Shown here: positions 8,927 to 17,395 of the stretch, one piece after another
How positions within the stretch are numbered: the first letter of the stretch is position 1
How the letters are laid out: each line of letters begins with the position of its first letter
Assembly (NCBI GenBank): GCA_945883565.1
Contig: CAMCXO010000002.1
Location: forward strand, 1-64,000
Direction: 5' to 3'
Length of the DNA: 64,000 nucleotides
Origin: Chryseobacterium gleum
GTDB taxonomy: Bacteria; Bacteroidota; Bacteroidia; Flavobacteriales; Schleiferiaceae
Notes under the pieces: generated by a model
What the model was told of the DNA's origin: nothing
Database searches by the model: none
The model's input: the letters and a program-made list of their open reading frames with translations, nothing else
Made by a program: the position numbers and the translations under genes

Positions 8927-11677
8927 ATGAATGCACTTTTTAAGGCGTTTTTGGCGCTTTTTTGTTTGTTAGGAACACAGGTTTTGAGGGCTCAAATTGC
9001 CGGTCAGGTTGTTGATGAGAACAATGAGGCGGTGGCTGGAGCGAGTGTATTGGTGGTGGGCACCAAGGTTGGGGCGGTTAGCGATTTTGATGGCCGTTTT
9101 AGTTTGAATTATAAGGGGGCTTATCCTGTAGAAATTCAGGTTGGTTTTATTGGGTACAGTGTTTTGGTTGTAGAGCTTAAGCAGGAGAATTCGAAGCTTA
9201 GGTTGAAGTTAAAGCCTGATAGTCAGGTATTGAAAGAGGTATCGGTGGTTCAAAGGCGTTTGAGTGAAAAACAGAAAGAATCGGCTTTAACCGTTGAGGC
9301 TTTGGATGCTTTGGCTATAAAGGAGACACCGGCGGTGAGCTTTTACGAGGGATTGGGTAATTTAAAGGGGGTTGATTTAACTTCGGCTTCTATTGGTTTT
9401 AAGGTGATTAACACCAGAGGTTTTAACAGTACATCGCCGGTGCGATCGCTTCAAATTATTGATGGGGTTGACAATCAGGCGCCGGGTTTGAATTTTAGTT
9501 TGGGTAATTTTTTAGGTGCCAGCGAGCTTGATGTTTTAAATGTGGATGTGATTGCGGGCGCGAGCACTGCCTTTTATGGACCTAATGCGTTTAATGGGGT
9601 AATTAGCATGACGACTAAAAATCCCTTTCAATTTACGGGTTTAAGCAGTAGCATTAAGGTAGGAGAGAGGCGACTGGGTGAGTTTGCGATGCGTTATGCC
9701 CAAAAGTTTCAAGATAAAAACGGGGTAGATCGGTTTGCTTATAAACTGAATGTTTATTATTTGCGTGCCGATGATTGGGAGGCTGACAATTTGGATCCGA
9801 CCGAACAATCGCTTACAGATGTTAGTAATCCCGGGGGATATGATGCAGTCAATAGGTATGGTGATGAGGTGTCGTTTGACGATGGAGGTTTAACAAGGAC
9901 TTATCCGGGTTTAGGTACTTTTTACCGAACCGGGATAGAAGAGCGGCATTTGGTTGACTACAATACTCGGAATTTAAAGTTGGGTACCGCCTTGCATTAT
10001 AGGTTTAGGCCTGATTTGGAGTTGAGTTATGGGTTTAATTTTGGAAATGGAACAACGGTTTACCAGGGCGACAATCGTTTTAGTTTAAAGGATATATTGT
10101 TCTTTCAGAATAAGATACAATTGGAAAAGAAAGATAAGTGGTTTGTACGGGCTTATGCAACGAATGAGAATGCCGGGAATTCTTACGATGCTTATTTCAC
10201 GGCCTTGAGGATGCAAGAAAGCGTGGTGCCCAACCAGGGGCTTTGGGGTTCGGATTATCGTGGTTTTTGGGTGAATTATTTAAATCAAATAAGAAGCTTG
10301 GAGGGTTATCCGGCGCCAGGCACTCCATTTGAGGAATTCAATCGTATTATAGATTCGTTGGTACAGGCGAATTTGCCATTTTTTCAGGATTTGCATAATC
10401 AAAACAGGCAAATTACCGATGCGCGATACGGGGGAGATTTGTTAACGCCCGGAACGCCTGAGTTTGATTCGTTGAAGACCCATATAATTAGCCGCTCTCC
10501 TAATGATGGAGGAACTAAGTTGATTGACCGTTCGGCGCTTTATCATGTTCAAGGGGAATATAAATTTGATGAAATGCGTTGGGGCTTGTTTAGGCTTGGT
10601 GGCAATTTCAGAATGTACAGGCCGGTAAGTGATGGAACTATTTTTAGTGATTCGGCCGGGCGACGTATTAGCAATAGTGAGTTTGGAATATACGGAGGTT
10701 GGGAGAAAAAATATGCGGATAACAAAATGAAATTGAGTGCTACGGCAAGATTGGATAAAAATGAGAATTTTAATTTTCTATTTTCTCCAGCTGCTTCGGC
10801 GGTTTACGAGTTAGACTCAAAAAATACAGTGCGTTTGTCTGTTTCATCAGCGATTCGCAATCCGACGCTTCAAGATCAGTACTTGTTTTACAATGTAGGC
10901 CGTGCCACCTTATTGGGGAACTTAAATGGTTACGATTCGTTGGTAAGCGTTGATGAAGTTCAGTCGTTTTTAGGGGCAGGGGTAAGCGAAAGGGCTAATT
11001 GGCAATGGGGCTATTATAATATTGATCCTGTTCGTCCGGAGCAAGTTCGCACGGTGGAAGCAGGTTATAGGACCACTTTGTTTGATAAGATTTACTTGGA
11101 TCTTAACTATTATTTTAGTTGGTATACAGATTTTATCGGGTACAATTTGGCATTGAAAATTGAAGATGATCCGAATGCTGGCGCAGACAATCGTTTGAGC
11201 AGTACAGAAGCTTTCCGCATAGCTACCAATGCTCAAAGCACTGTAACCACTCAGGGTTTTTCGGCCGGATTGAATTACTACTTTGGAGATTATTATGCAT
11301 TAAGCGGTAATTATACTTGGAATGTGTTGAACACAGAAACCGACGATCCCATTATTCCGGCATTTAATACACCCGAGCACAAGTATAACATTAGCTTTTC
11401 GGCGCGTGATTGGAAGATGGGGAAAGTAAAAGAGATTGGATTTAATATTACTTATAAGTGGATTCAGGGCTTTTTGTTTGAAGGCAGTCCGCAGTTTACC
11501 GGCACCATAGATGACTACGATATGTTGGATGCTCAAGTGAGTAAAAAGGTGAGTAAATGGAATACGACTTTTAAGTTAGGGGCATCTAATTTGTTAAATA
11601 ACAAGGTTTTTCAGGTGTATGGAGGGCCTAGGGTAGGACGGTTGGCGTATTTATCGGTTGTTTATGATGCATTTTAA
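8927..11677 (+). CDS. TonB-dependent receptor paired with a secreted hydrolase
   Basis: A 916-residue outer-membrane receptor with a signal peptide (to about residue 22), carboxypeptidase-regulatory-like domain (about 23-105, IAGQVVDENNEAVAGASV), TonB plug (about 115-230, with GPNAFNGVISMTTKNPF) and a long beta-barrel ending AYLSVVYDAF. The barrel carries large extracellular-loop regions (for example around residues 420-530), typical of receptors for bulky substrates. No SusD gene follows. The next gene, 55 bp downstream, is a T9SS-secreted alpha/beta hydrolase, so the pair may release and import an ester-linked or lipidic compound. Substrate unknown. Confidence 0.92.
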   Translation: MNALFKAFLALFCLLGTQVLRAQIAGQVVDENNEAVAGASVLVVGTKVGAVSDFDGRFSLNYKGAYPVEIQVGFIGYSVLVVELKQENSKLRLKLKPDSQVLKEVSVVQRRLSEKQKESALTVEALDALAIKETPAVSFYEGLGNLKGVDLTSASIGFKVINTRGFNSTSPVRSLQIIDGVDNQAPGLNFSLGNFLGASELDVLNVDVIAGASTAFYGPNAFNGVISMTTKNPFQFTGLSSSIKVGERRLGEFAMRYAQKFQDKNGVDRFAYKLNVYYLRADDWEADNLDPTEQSLTDVSNPGGYDAVNRYGDEVSFDDGGLTRTYPGLGTFYRTGIEERHLVDYNTRNLKLGTALHYRFRPDLELSYGFNFGNGTTVYQGDNRFSLKDILFFQNKIQLEKKDKWFVRAYATNENAGNSYDAYFTALRMQESVVPNQGLWGSDYRGFWVNYLNQIRSLEGYPAPGTPFEEFNRIIDSLVQANLPFFQDLHNQNRQITDARYGGDLLTPGTPEFDSLKTHIISRSPNDGGTKLIDRSALYHVQGEYKFDEMRWGLFRLGGNFRMYRPVSDGTIFSDSAGRRISNSEFGIYGGWEKKYADNKMKLSATARLDKNENFNFLFSPAASAVYELDSKNTVRLSVSSAIRNPTLQDQYLFYNVGRATLLGNLNGYDSLVSVDEVQSFLGAGVSERANWQWGYYNIDPVRPEQVRTVEAGYRTTLFDKIYLDLNYYFSWYTDFIGYNLALKIEDDPNAGADNRLSSTEAFRIATNAQSTVTTQGFSAGLNYYFGDYYALSGNYTWNVLNTETDDPIIPAFNTPEHKYNISFSARDWKMGKVKEIGFNITYKWIQGFLFEGSPQFTGTIDDYDMLDAQVSKKVSKWNTTFKLGASNLLNNKVFQVYGGPRVGRLAYLSVVYDAF

Positions 11678-11731
11678 GTTTATTACTTGCTGTGTTATGC
11701 GTACATTAACGCCCAAATTCTAAAACAGCCT

Positions 11732-13342
11732 ATGAAGAACAAGTTTACCCTATCGCTCGGTGCTTTGGCCCTGAGTGCCTCTTTGCTTACGGCACAAACC
11801 CGATACCTTGATGAGGTATTCAGCGATGCAGACATTACAGTTATGAGCGACCAGGTTTACGGCATAAATTTTAGCCTGTATGTTCCTGCCAGTTTGGGCG
11901 GTCCGCAGCTTATTCCTCAATTTATGGATATTTACATGCCCAACCCGGCGGTAGATCAAGTAAGCGAGCGCCCGGTCATCATTTATTTACACACCGGAAG
12001 TTTTTTACCTAAAGGTTTGGCATCTCCAATGGGGGAAAAAACCGACAGTGCAGCAGTTGAGGCTTGCCGACGTTTTGCACGCATGGGTTATGTGACCATT
12101 TCGGCTACGTATCGTGTGGGTTGGTTGGCTAACAGTACTAATTTAGATTTGCGTCGCGGCACAAATCTTTTAGCTGTTTATAATGCCGTTCAAGACGTAA
12201 AGGCTTGTGTTCGTGCCCTTCGTGGTTTGGAAGCTACTGCCAATCCGTTCGAAACCGATATGCAGCATGTCGCATTGGTGGGTCAGGGATCAGGTGGTTA
12301 TATAACATTGGCTTATGCTTCATTAGATAAGCTAAGCGAAATTGTGGATCCTGATAAATTCAAATATGAAGTAGGTGGAACTGGAATATTCGGTCAAAGC
12401 GTTTCGGCCGGAACACCTTATGTTGATACCAACATTGTTGGTGACTGGAATGGTTATGGTGGAAAAGTGACTTTAACTGGTGGAACCACCCCTTTAGGTC
12501 TTCCTGCTATTGATCTTACTCAACCGGGTCGTAACTACCAAAATACGCCTGGTTTGCCAGACGATGTGAGCGTGGTAGTAAATATGGGTGGCGCTTTGGG
12601 TGATTCGGCTTGGTTAGAAGCCGGAGCAACTCCAATGATTAGTGTACATTGTCGCTACGACTTTTTTGCGCCTTATTACAGAGGCATGGTGCAAGTACCT
12701 GTAGGTGGTCAGTTCTTCCCTGTGGTAGATGTGGTTGGTAGCTACGTAGCTATAAAAGAGTCTTTTGAATTGGGCAACAATGCTTTTTACTTAAACGGTA
12801 ACTGGAATGATGCTCTTTCTGTTAAGGCCCGAAATAATGTTCATAATGTGGGTAATTACAATAATTTGCTCACCTTTAATATTCCACCGGCTAACCCAGC
12901 ATTGCCATTTGCCGTGAATAGTAATCCTTGGGATTGGTGGGATCCGGCAGATCCACTGGGTGTAAACGAAACTAACCCAAATATAAAAAGCCAAAGCATG
13001 GCTTACATTGATACCGTTATGGACTTTATAGTTCCACGTATTGCTTATGCTTTTAAACAAAATGGGTTGAATGTACCAGGTTTGGGCGAGGAAGAGTTTT
13101 CTGTTGATTTAAGTGGAATAGAGATTTATCCTAATCCTGCTCAAGGTTTTGTGAATGTTAAAAGCAGCGATAGCGAGCTTGAAGGTGTGGTTCTCATGGA
13201 TATTACTGGAAAAGAAGTTCGTAGATGGAGCTTAAATGGTAACGAAGCTCGTTTGAATCTTGAAGGTATTCGTCCGGGAATGTATATTTTGCAAGTGAAA
13301 AGTGTTGAGGGACAAACTTCGCGTCGTTTGAGTTTGAAGTAA
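11732..13342 (+). CDS. Secreted alpha/beta hydrolase (carboxylesterase-like) with T9SS sorting domain
   Basis: A 536-residue protein whose ATG at 11732 begins the signal peptide (MKNKFTLSLGALALSASLLTAQ); earlier in-frame codons give no signal. The hydrolase core has an oxyanion-type HTGS at about 100-103, strand motif GYVTISATYRVGW, and a nucleophile elbow VGQGSGGY, a variant of GxSxG with Gln two before the Ser. The last 80 residues form a type A T9SS sorting domain (IEIYPNPAQGFVNV ... GMYILQV ... RRLSLK), so it should reach the cell surface. The context with the preceding TonB receptor suggests ester cleavage coupled to uptake. Confidence 0.85.
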   Translation: MKNKFTLSLGALALSASLLTAQTRYLDEVFSDADITVMSDQVYGINFSLYVPASLGGPQLIPQFMDIYMPNPAVDQVSERPVIIYLHTGSFLPKGLASPMGEKTDSAAVEACRRFARMGYVTISATYRVGWLANSTNLDLRRGTNLLAVYNAVQDVKACVRALRGLEATANPFETDMQHVALVGQGSGGYITLAYASLDKLSEIVDPDKFKYEVGGTGIFGQSVSAGTPYVDTNIVGDWNGYGGKVTLTGGTTPLGLPAIDLTQPGRNYQNTPGLPDDVSVVVNMGGALGDSAWLEAGATPMISVHCRYDFFAPYYRGMVQVPVGGQFFPVVDVVGSYVAIKESFELGNNAFYLNGNWNDALSVKARNNVHNVGNYNNLLTFNIPPANPALPFAVNSNPWDWWDPADPLGVNETNPNIKSQSMAYIDTVMDFIVPRIAYAFKQNGLNVPGLGEEEFSVDLSGIEIYPNPAQGFVNVKSSDSELEGVVLMDITGKEVRRWSLNGNEARLNLEGIRPGMYILQVKSVEGQTSRRLSLK

Positions 13343-13372
13343 GTGTGTTTCTTGTTTTGTTGGTTTTTTGAC

Positions 13373-13400
13373 AAACCGCCTCTACGGAGGCGGTTTTTTA
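13373..13400 (+). terminator. Rho-independent terminator after the hydrolase gene
   Basis: AAACCGCC, loop TCTACGGA-type centre, GGCGGTTT, then a T run. A second hairpin at about 13410-13440 (AACCGCCTTACA against TGTAAGACGGTT) faces the other way. Confidence 0.85.
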
Positions 13401-13440
13401 TTTTAAAAAAAACCGCCTTACAAAGGTTGTAAGACGGTTT

Positions 13441-13906
13441 CAAATGCCACCTAAACCAACAAGAAAGCGGCAAATTCTGCGATTATTACAGCATGAATTG
13501 TGCCAAAGTGGTGAATTTCTTGATTTATTAAAAATATAGATGAAACCCGCAAGATGCGCATAAAATCTACATTCTTTAGGGAATTTGGTTAGACGCTTCT
13601 ATAGCCTGGTATTTTTCAAAGATGTTGGTACTTCTAATGGTGAATAAGGAAGTGTGGTAATTTATGCAAATGAAGCAGAATTATTTGTTTTAAATGCTTT
13701 TGTAAATAAATCACTTTTGATATGTACTAAGAAAGGCTCTGAACCTGAATTAACAGATGCAGAGCCTAATGGCTTATTTTACTTGGTAAAAAGTTGAAGA
13801 CTTTTAGATTTGAATATCCATATCATGCAGAGGTGTTTCAATGGCAATAATGACAAAAGAAAGAACGACGAAAACCCTCTTGAGAATTCAAATAAAAGTT
13901 TGGTTT
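13441..13906. other. Intergenic region, no gene seen
   Basis: About 465 bp of AT-rich sequence with stop codons in all frames. The only structure noticed is an inverted repeat AGGCTCTG (13734-13741) against CAGAGCCT (13760-13767), with no strong T run. I find no credible small ORF, tRNA or known RNA motif. Confidence 0.6.
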
Positions 13907-14242
13907 CTAGTCTTTAGATCCCAGTAATAATAAGTCATTTACTACCACTTCGGTAACATAGCGGGTTTGACCGTCTTTTTCGAAGGATCGGTTTACGAGT
14001 TTACCGCTAATGGCAATTTGTTGGCCTTTGGTCACATATTTTTGAAAGAGTTCAGCAGTTCTGCCCCAAGCCACTAGATTATGCCATTGGGTTTCGGTTA
14101 CTTTTTCGCCTTTTTGGTTTTTGTAAGTTTCGTTGGTAGCAAGCGAAACTTTTGCAAGTTTGCCGTTGTCGCCAAATTCTTTGATTTCGGGGTCTGATCC
14201 CAAATTGCCTATTAGCATGACTTGGTTGCGCATTGTGCTCAT
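13907..14242 (-). CDS. ssb: Single-stranded DNA-binding protein, short form
   Basis: A 111-residue OB-fold protein with the usual SSB order: RNQVMLIGNLGSDPE, VSLATNETYKNQKGE, TQWHNLVAWGRTAE, KGQQIAISGKLVNRSFE. It binds single-stranded DNA during replication and repair. The ATG at 14242 (MSTMRNQ) is preferred; the extra N-terminal 14 residues of the longest frame lie in the promoter region, and an ATG at 14233 is also possible. It stops right after the OB fold (LLLLGSKD) and lacks both the Gly/Pro-rich linker and the acidic DDxPF-type tip that recruits partner proteins. A second ssb is at 30474-30890. Confidence 0.9.
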   Translation of the reverse strand: MSTMRNQVMLIGNLGSDPEIKEFGDNGKLAKVSLATNETYKNQKGEKVTETQWHNLVAWGRTAELFQKYVTKGQQIAISGKLVNRSFEKDGQTRYVTEVVVNDLLLLGSKD

Positions 14243-14265
14243 TTTTGTGTGTATTATTTTCAATT

Positions 14266-14273
14266 CAAAAGTA
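14266..14273 (-). promoter_or_regulatory. Candidate -7 box (TAnnTTTG) for ssb
   Basis: On the minus strand TACTTTTG lies 24 bp upstream of the preferred ssb ATG and fits the Bacteroidota -7 consensus. No clear TTTG -33 box is seen at the expected distance, so this is tentative. Confidence 0.35.
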
Positions 14274-14325
14274 TGATCTATCAACTATAATTTGTACGTT
14301 TATTCGTATAAAAACGTTTAAACTT

Positions 14326-14691
14326 ATGAGGTCCGATTCCAGCAGTAAAGACAGATTATGCCAAGAGTGTGGCTCTGTATTAAGAGGTAGAATAGACCAA
14401 CGTTTTTGCGATGAGTATTGCCGGGTGGCGTATCACAACCGCAAGAAACGCTTTAGAGGGCATATGAATAGCCAAAAGTCACAATGTCAAAAGAATCAGG
14501 AAATACTTGATTGGTTATGGCAAACTCGTACAAATATGATTCACATCGAGCTATTAAAGGCGTTAGGTTACACGGAGTTGGAGGTGGTAGTTGAAAATGA
14601 GAATAAGGCTTCTGTTTACAACTTGAGAGAAAAAGAGAATGGATTTTGGGAAATAGAAAGAAGTGGTTCTGCGGAAGTTTCTGATAGTTGA
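14326..14691 (+). CDS. Small zinc-ribbon protein of unknown function
   Basis: A 121-residue protein beginning at the ATG at 14326; the upstream part of the open frame overlaps the ssb promoter and is not plausible protein. Residues 1-45 carry a treble-clef/zinc-ribbon pattern, CQECGS then FCDEYCRVAYHNRKKR, with four cysteines as likely zinc ligands and a basic tail that could touch nucleic acid. The C-terminal half (about 55-121) is mixed alpha/beta, ending in strands such as KASVYNLREKENGFWEI. I recognise no named family. It is divergent from ssb, sharing an 83-bp intergenic region. Confidence 0.7.
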   Translation: MRSDSSSKDRLCQECGSVLRGRIDQRFCDEYCRVAYHNRKKRFRGHMNSQKSQCQKNQEILDWLWQTRTNMIHIELLKALGYTELEVVVENENKASVYNLREKENGFWEIERSGSAEVSDS

Positions 14692-14702
14692 GGGCATTAA
14701 AA

Positions 14703-14726
14703 AAGCCGCTTCTCTACAAGCGGCTT
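14703..14726. terminator. Bidirectional terminator
   Basis: Perfect AAGCCGCTT / AAGCGGCTT stem with a 6-bp loop. The minus-strand reading ends in a strong T run, so it best serves as terminator for an RNA arriving from the plus-strand zinc-ribbon gene's opposite side, namely the csgG-type operon; the plus-strand side has a shorter T tract. Confidence 0.8.
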
Positions 14727-14752
14727 TATGTAAGTAATTGTTAGTTTTAACT

Positions 14753-15454
14753 TCAATAACGACCTTTTTGGTAACTGAACTTAAAGTCTTGGGTCCAGAT
14801 TTTATCTTCCATGTCTTTCATGTGAAATGTGCTGTATTGGCCCCTTGGCATATACTTTAAGGCTTCATAAGCCAAGAAAACGCTGGGATCGACATACTTT
14901 GCAGTGGCTGTGGCCACCGCGTCAACAGCCATACCTACAACGCCGCCGAGCTGAACATTGGACCTAGTGTCGTAAGTCATTACCCCTCTTCGTTCGAAGA
15001 TAATTTCGTTGGTGGGAATGTATTTTACAATGAACTCTGCATCAATTTGAATACTGTTAGCGAGGTATGATTTTTCCCAAGTATGAATGATGGTGAATAC
15101 CGCCATATCGGCTCCGAATATTTCTTGGAATTTGGTCAAATTGGCGTTTATAAAAAGCTCGGCGTCATATGCACTTTCTTGTTTCATCATTTCGAATGAC
15201 AACATAGGTGGCACTACATAGTAACCTAAATCGGCAAAGGGACGCCCTACCACCGTTTGCAGATATGCTTTGGCATCAACATTTGTGGTTCTATTGATGG
15301 GAGGCATAATGACAACAGCAGAAGGCTTTACATCGTAATAGGCACCGTATGCGTTTTGCTTTGTTGTCATTTGGGATTTGCAGGCACCTAATAGGAGTAC
15401 AATTCCAACAAGCACCAATGGTTTAACGACCTGTGCGTGATTTCTTTTTTTCAT
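14753..15454 (-). CDS. DUF799-type envelope lipoprotein
   Basis: A 233-residue lipoprotein (lipobox LLLGAC) matching the DUF799 family by its core: VVIMPPINRTTNVDAKAYLQ, PFADLGYYVVPP and a C-terminal region of small helices. DUF799 proteins are usually encoded with a CsgG-family protein and a DUF4810 lipoprotein, and all three are here in order. They are thought to form an outer-membrane-associated complex whose cargo is not known. It is the last gene of the operon and overlaps DUF4810 by 32 bp. The start at 15454 gives a complete signal peptide. Confidence 0.8.
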   Translation of the reverse strand: MKKRNHAQVVKPLVLVGIVLLLGACKSQMTTKQNAYGAYYDVKPSAVVIMPPINRTTNVDAKAYLQTVVGRPFADLGYYVVPPMLSFEMMKQESAYDAELFINANLTKFQEIFGADMAVFTIIHTWEKSYLANSIQIDAEFIVKYIPTNEIIFERRGVMTYDTRSNVQLGGVVGMAVDAVATATAKYVDPSVFLAYEALKYMPRGQYSTFHMKDMEDKIWTQDFKFSYQKGRY

Positions 15455-15884
15455 CGTTTTTTTTGGAATTTGATTTTTTGCTTTTTACAGATTTCTTTTT
15501 GCTGTCGGTAGATTCAGAATCTTCGGACTCCGCCTGTTTTTCTAGCCTTTTTAAAATATTTTCCATTAAAATGGCAGATTCCGGATACAAATCCAGCTCT
15601 TTTTCAAACATTTTCATGGCTTTATCGTAATCCCCGTCCATCATAAGCAGATATCCATAATCGGCATAAACGCCTGGAGGTACCGTTTTAAGCAAGCCCT
15701 TTTTTTGGTCTCGAATTACCTCATTTAGTGCTTTATATAAATCTTTCTTGCTTTTTTCGTCTTGATCGCGGGTATAATCATATAGGGCTTCACTGTAATC
15801 GTGCCATTGATATAAAGGCTTAGGTGCATTGCAAGAGGATAAGAATAATAAGGCCCCTACAATGGCTGAGAATATTTTTCTCAT
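15423..15884 (-). CDS. DUF4810-type lipoprotein
   Basis: A 153-residue lipoprotein (lipobox FLSSC) with the family core PLYQWHDYSEALYDYTRDQ followed by TPR-like helices (GVYADYGYLLMMDGDYDKAMKMFEKEL). The last 35 residues are an extreme Lys/Ser/Asp tail, a likely disordered charged extension not needed for the fold. Its stop lies inside the next gene (32-bp overlap) and its ATG overlaps the previous stop (ATGA), implying translational coupling in the CsgG/DUF4810/DUF799 operon. Confidence 0.82.
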   Translation of the reverse strand: MRKIFSAIVGALLFLSSCNAPKPLYQWHDYSEALYDYTRDQDEKSKKDLYKALNEVIRDQKKGLLKTVPPGVYADYGYLLMMDGDYDKAMKMFEKELDLYPESAILMENILKRLEKQAESEDSESTDSKKKSVKSKKSNSKKNDEKKKSRTGR

Positions 15885-16219
15885 TGAATATTTATTTTGC
15901 GTGTTTCTTGAGCAGATAGGAAAATTTCTTGTTTATAAAGAAGTTGACCATTGAAGCTTACTTGAATCAAGTGACGACCAGGGCTAATGGCATACAATTT
16001 TCTTTTTGGGCCTCTTGAGCCTTCTTTATTAACTAGTGCATTAAAGGGGGTGTTATCATCTACCTGAACAGTCAAACCGTCCTTGTATTTATTGCTAGGG
16101 CCAACAAATTCCAGGTAAGATTCGTTTTCACGTCCTTGGGCCGATTCACGCACGGCTGTACAGCTGATTCCTGCTGCGTATAGAAAAACAAGGCTTATTA
16201 GGGTGACTATTTTTCTCAT
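15881..16219 (-). CDS. Small lipoprotein of the CsgG operon
   Basis: A 112-residue predicted lipoprotein (signal MRKIVTLISLVFLYAAGISC). The mature part is beta-rich (GLTVQVDDNTPFNALV, RHLIQVSFNGQLLYKQEIFLS), resembling a small PEGA-like or carrier-domain sandwich, though I cannot name the family. It sits between the CsgG-family gene (TAATG overlap) and DUF4810 (ATGA overlap), so it is probably a complex subunit. Standard CsgG/DUF4810/DUF799 operons usually list three genes, so this is an additional member. Confidence 0.7.
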   Translation of the reverse strand: MRKIVTLISLVFLYAAGISCTAVRESAQGRENESYLEFVGPSNKYKDGLTVQVDDNTPFNALVNKEGSRGPKRKLYAISPGRHLIQVSFNGQLLYKQEIFLSAQETRKINIQ

Positions 16220-17151
16220 TATTTAGCTTCTTTTATGGTGTATTTTTCTAATTGGGCAGGGTCCACTTCGCCATTGCGCATGCTGAGTATGGCGTATTCG
16301 TTGGGTTCGGTGCCATCGGTCATAATTACTTCAACTTGGGCTACTTTTTTACCGGGCAATTCAACCATCATACCTGTTTGAGGGTTTTTTACTTTTTTCC
16401 CTCTTTCATAAACATCAAAAACATCGCCGGCTTTGATGCCTTGTGATGCACCCCCGGCCATTAAAATAGCATCTTGATCGAAGGATAAAAATGCGCTTGT
16501 CCAAGGGCGTTCCATGCAATTGTTGATGATGTTTTCTACCAACTTTGACATAGCAGCCGATATAGCTTTGTCGCTAAGTGAAGCATCGAAATCGGCATTG
16601 CTGCCTAGACCCATTACGGTTTTGGTTGAAACTTCTGCTTCACCTTTTCCTTCTTCAGAATAAATGATTTGCCCTGTGGAGACATCAATTAATCGGAGGC
16701 TTACACCGGCCTGAACCGTTTGGGTTTTTGATTTAGAAAAGACCTTTACATCGCCTTGATTTTTTCTTCCAAATTCGGTTACCGAACCTACAATTACATA
16801 ATCGGCAGCCACTTTAGAATAATCTGAACCGGCTGCTTCTTCCATTATTTTATCTATTTCGCCCCTTTCTAATAAAATAAATTTACCACTTGAAGCCAAT
16901 TTGGTAGACAAAATGTCGAGTGCTTGATTGGCAATCGGGTCGTTTTCTTTTTGATAAAAAATGCCTTTGGCATAAGTTGTTTCGTTGGTAAACCGCGCAA
17001 TGGCCACAGTTCTTTTTAATACTCGGCCTTCCGATTGAAGAGCCTGTCCTGTGGTTGTTTGACCTTCTGGCCGTTCAACATTTTTCTGAGAATAGGCCTG
17101 TTGGCTTAATGCCATAACGAAAGCGCCCAATAGTACAATTTGGTTTTTCAT
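16219..17151 (-). CDS. CsgG/HfaB-family envelope protein
   Basis: A 310-residue exported protein. The ATG at 17151 begins a normal signal peptide (MKNQIVLLGAFVMALSQQAYSQ), whereas the longer frame adds 30 residues without one. The CsgG-type domain spans about residues 45-230: KRTVAIARFTNETTYAKG, LLERGEIDKIMEE, ADYVIVGSVTEFGRK, VSLRLIDVSTGQIIYSEEGKG. No lipobox Cys is seen, unlike true CsgG. The C-terminal 80 residues form a separate beta domain (GIKAGDVFDVYERGKKV). It heads a four-gene operon with three lipoproteins. It should assemble in or at the outer membrane; curli-like function is not implied because no csgA/B/E/F is present. Confidence 0.85.
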   Translation of the reverse strand: MKNQIVLLGAFVMALSQQAYSQKNVERPEGQTTTGQALQSEGRVLKRTVAIARFTNETTYAKGIFYQKENDPIANQALDILSTKLASSGKFILLERGEIDKIMEEAAGSDYSKVAADYVIVGSVTEFGRKNQGDVKVFSKSKTQTVQAGVSLRLIDVSTGQIIYSEEGKGEAEVSTKTVMGLGSNADFDASLSDKAISAAMSKLVENIINNCMERPWTSAFLSFDQDAILMAGGASQGIKAGDVFDVYERGKKVKNPQTGMMVELPGKKVAQVEVIMTDGTEPNEYAILSMRNGEVDPAQLEKYTIKEAK

Positions 17152-17395
17152 TGGTTTTAGGTTAAAAGTTTTGTTAGGTGGATTTTGACCCGCTACAAAA
17201 ACACTAAAAATTGTGCCGACTTTATTTAAAGTTTCCAACAAGCTTAAAATTTTTTTATTGACGCGAAAGTATTATAAAATAGCACTTTGAATTGTATTGA
17301 TTATGTTTTTTATTGTAATGTTGTTTTAAAGGCTCAGGAATTGCAATATGGTGACAAGGAAATTTGTTAGCGGTTCAAACTATCTAACACGAATT

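Noticed and set aside
16219-17151. Curli secretion system
   Set aside because: The CsgG-like protein lies with DUF4810 and DUF799 lipoproteins; no csgA, B, E or F is present.
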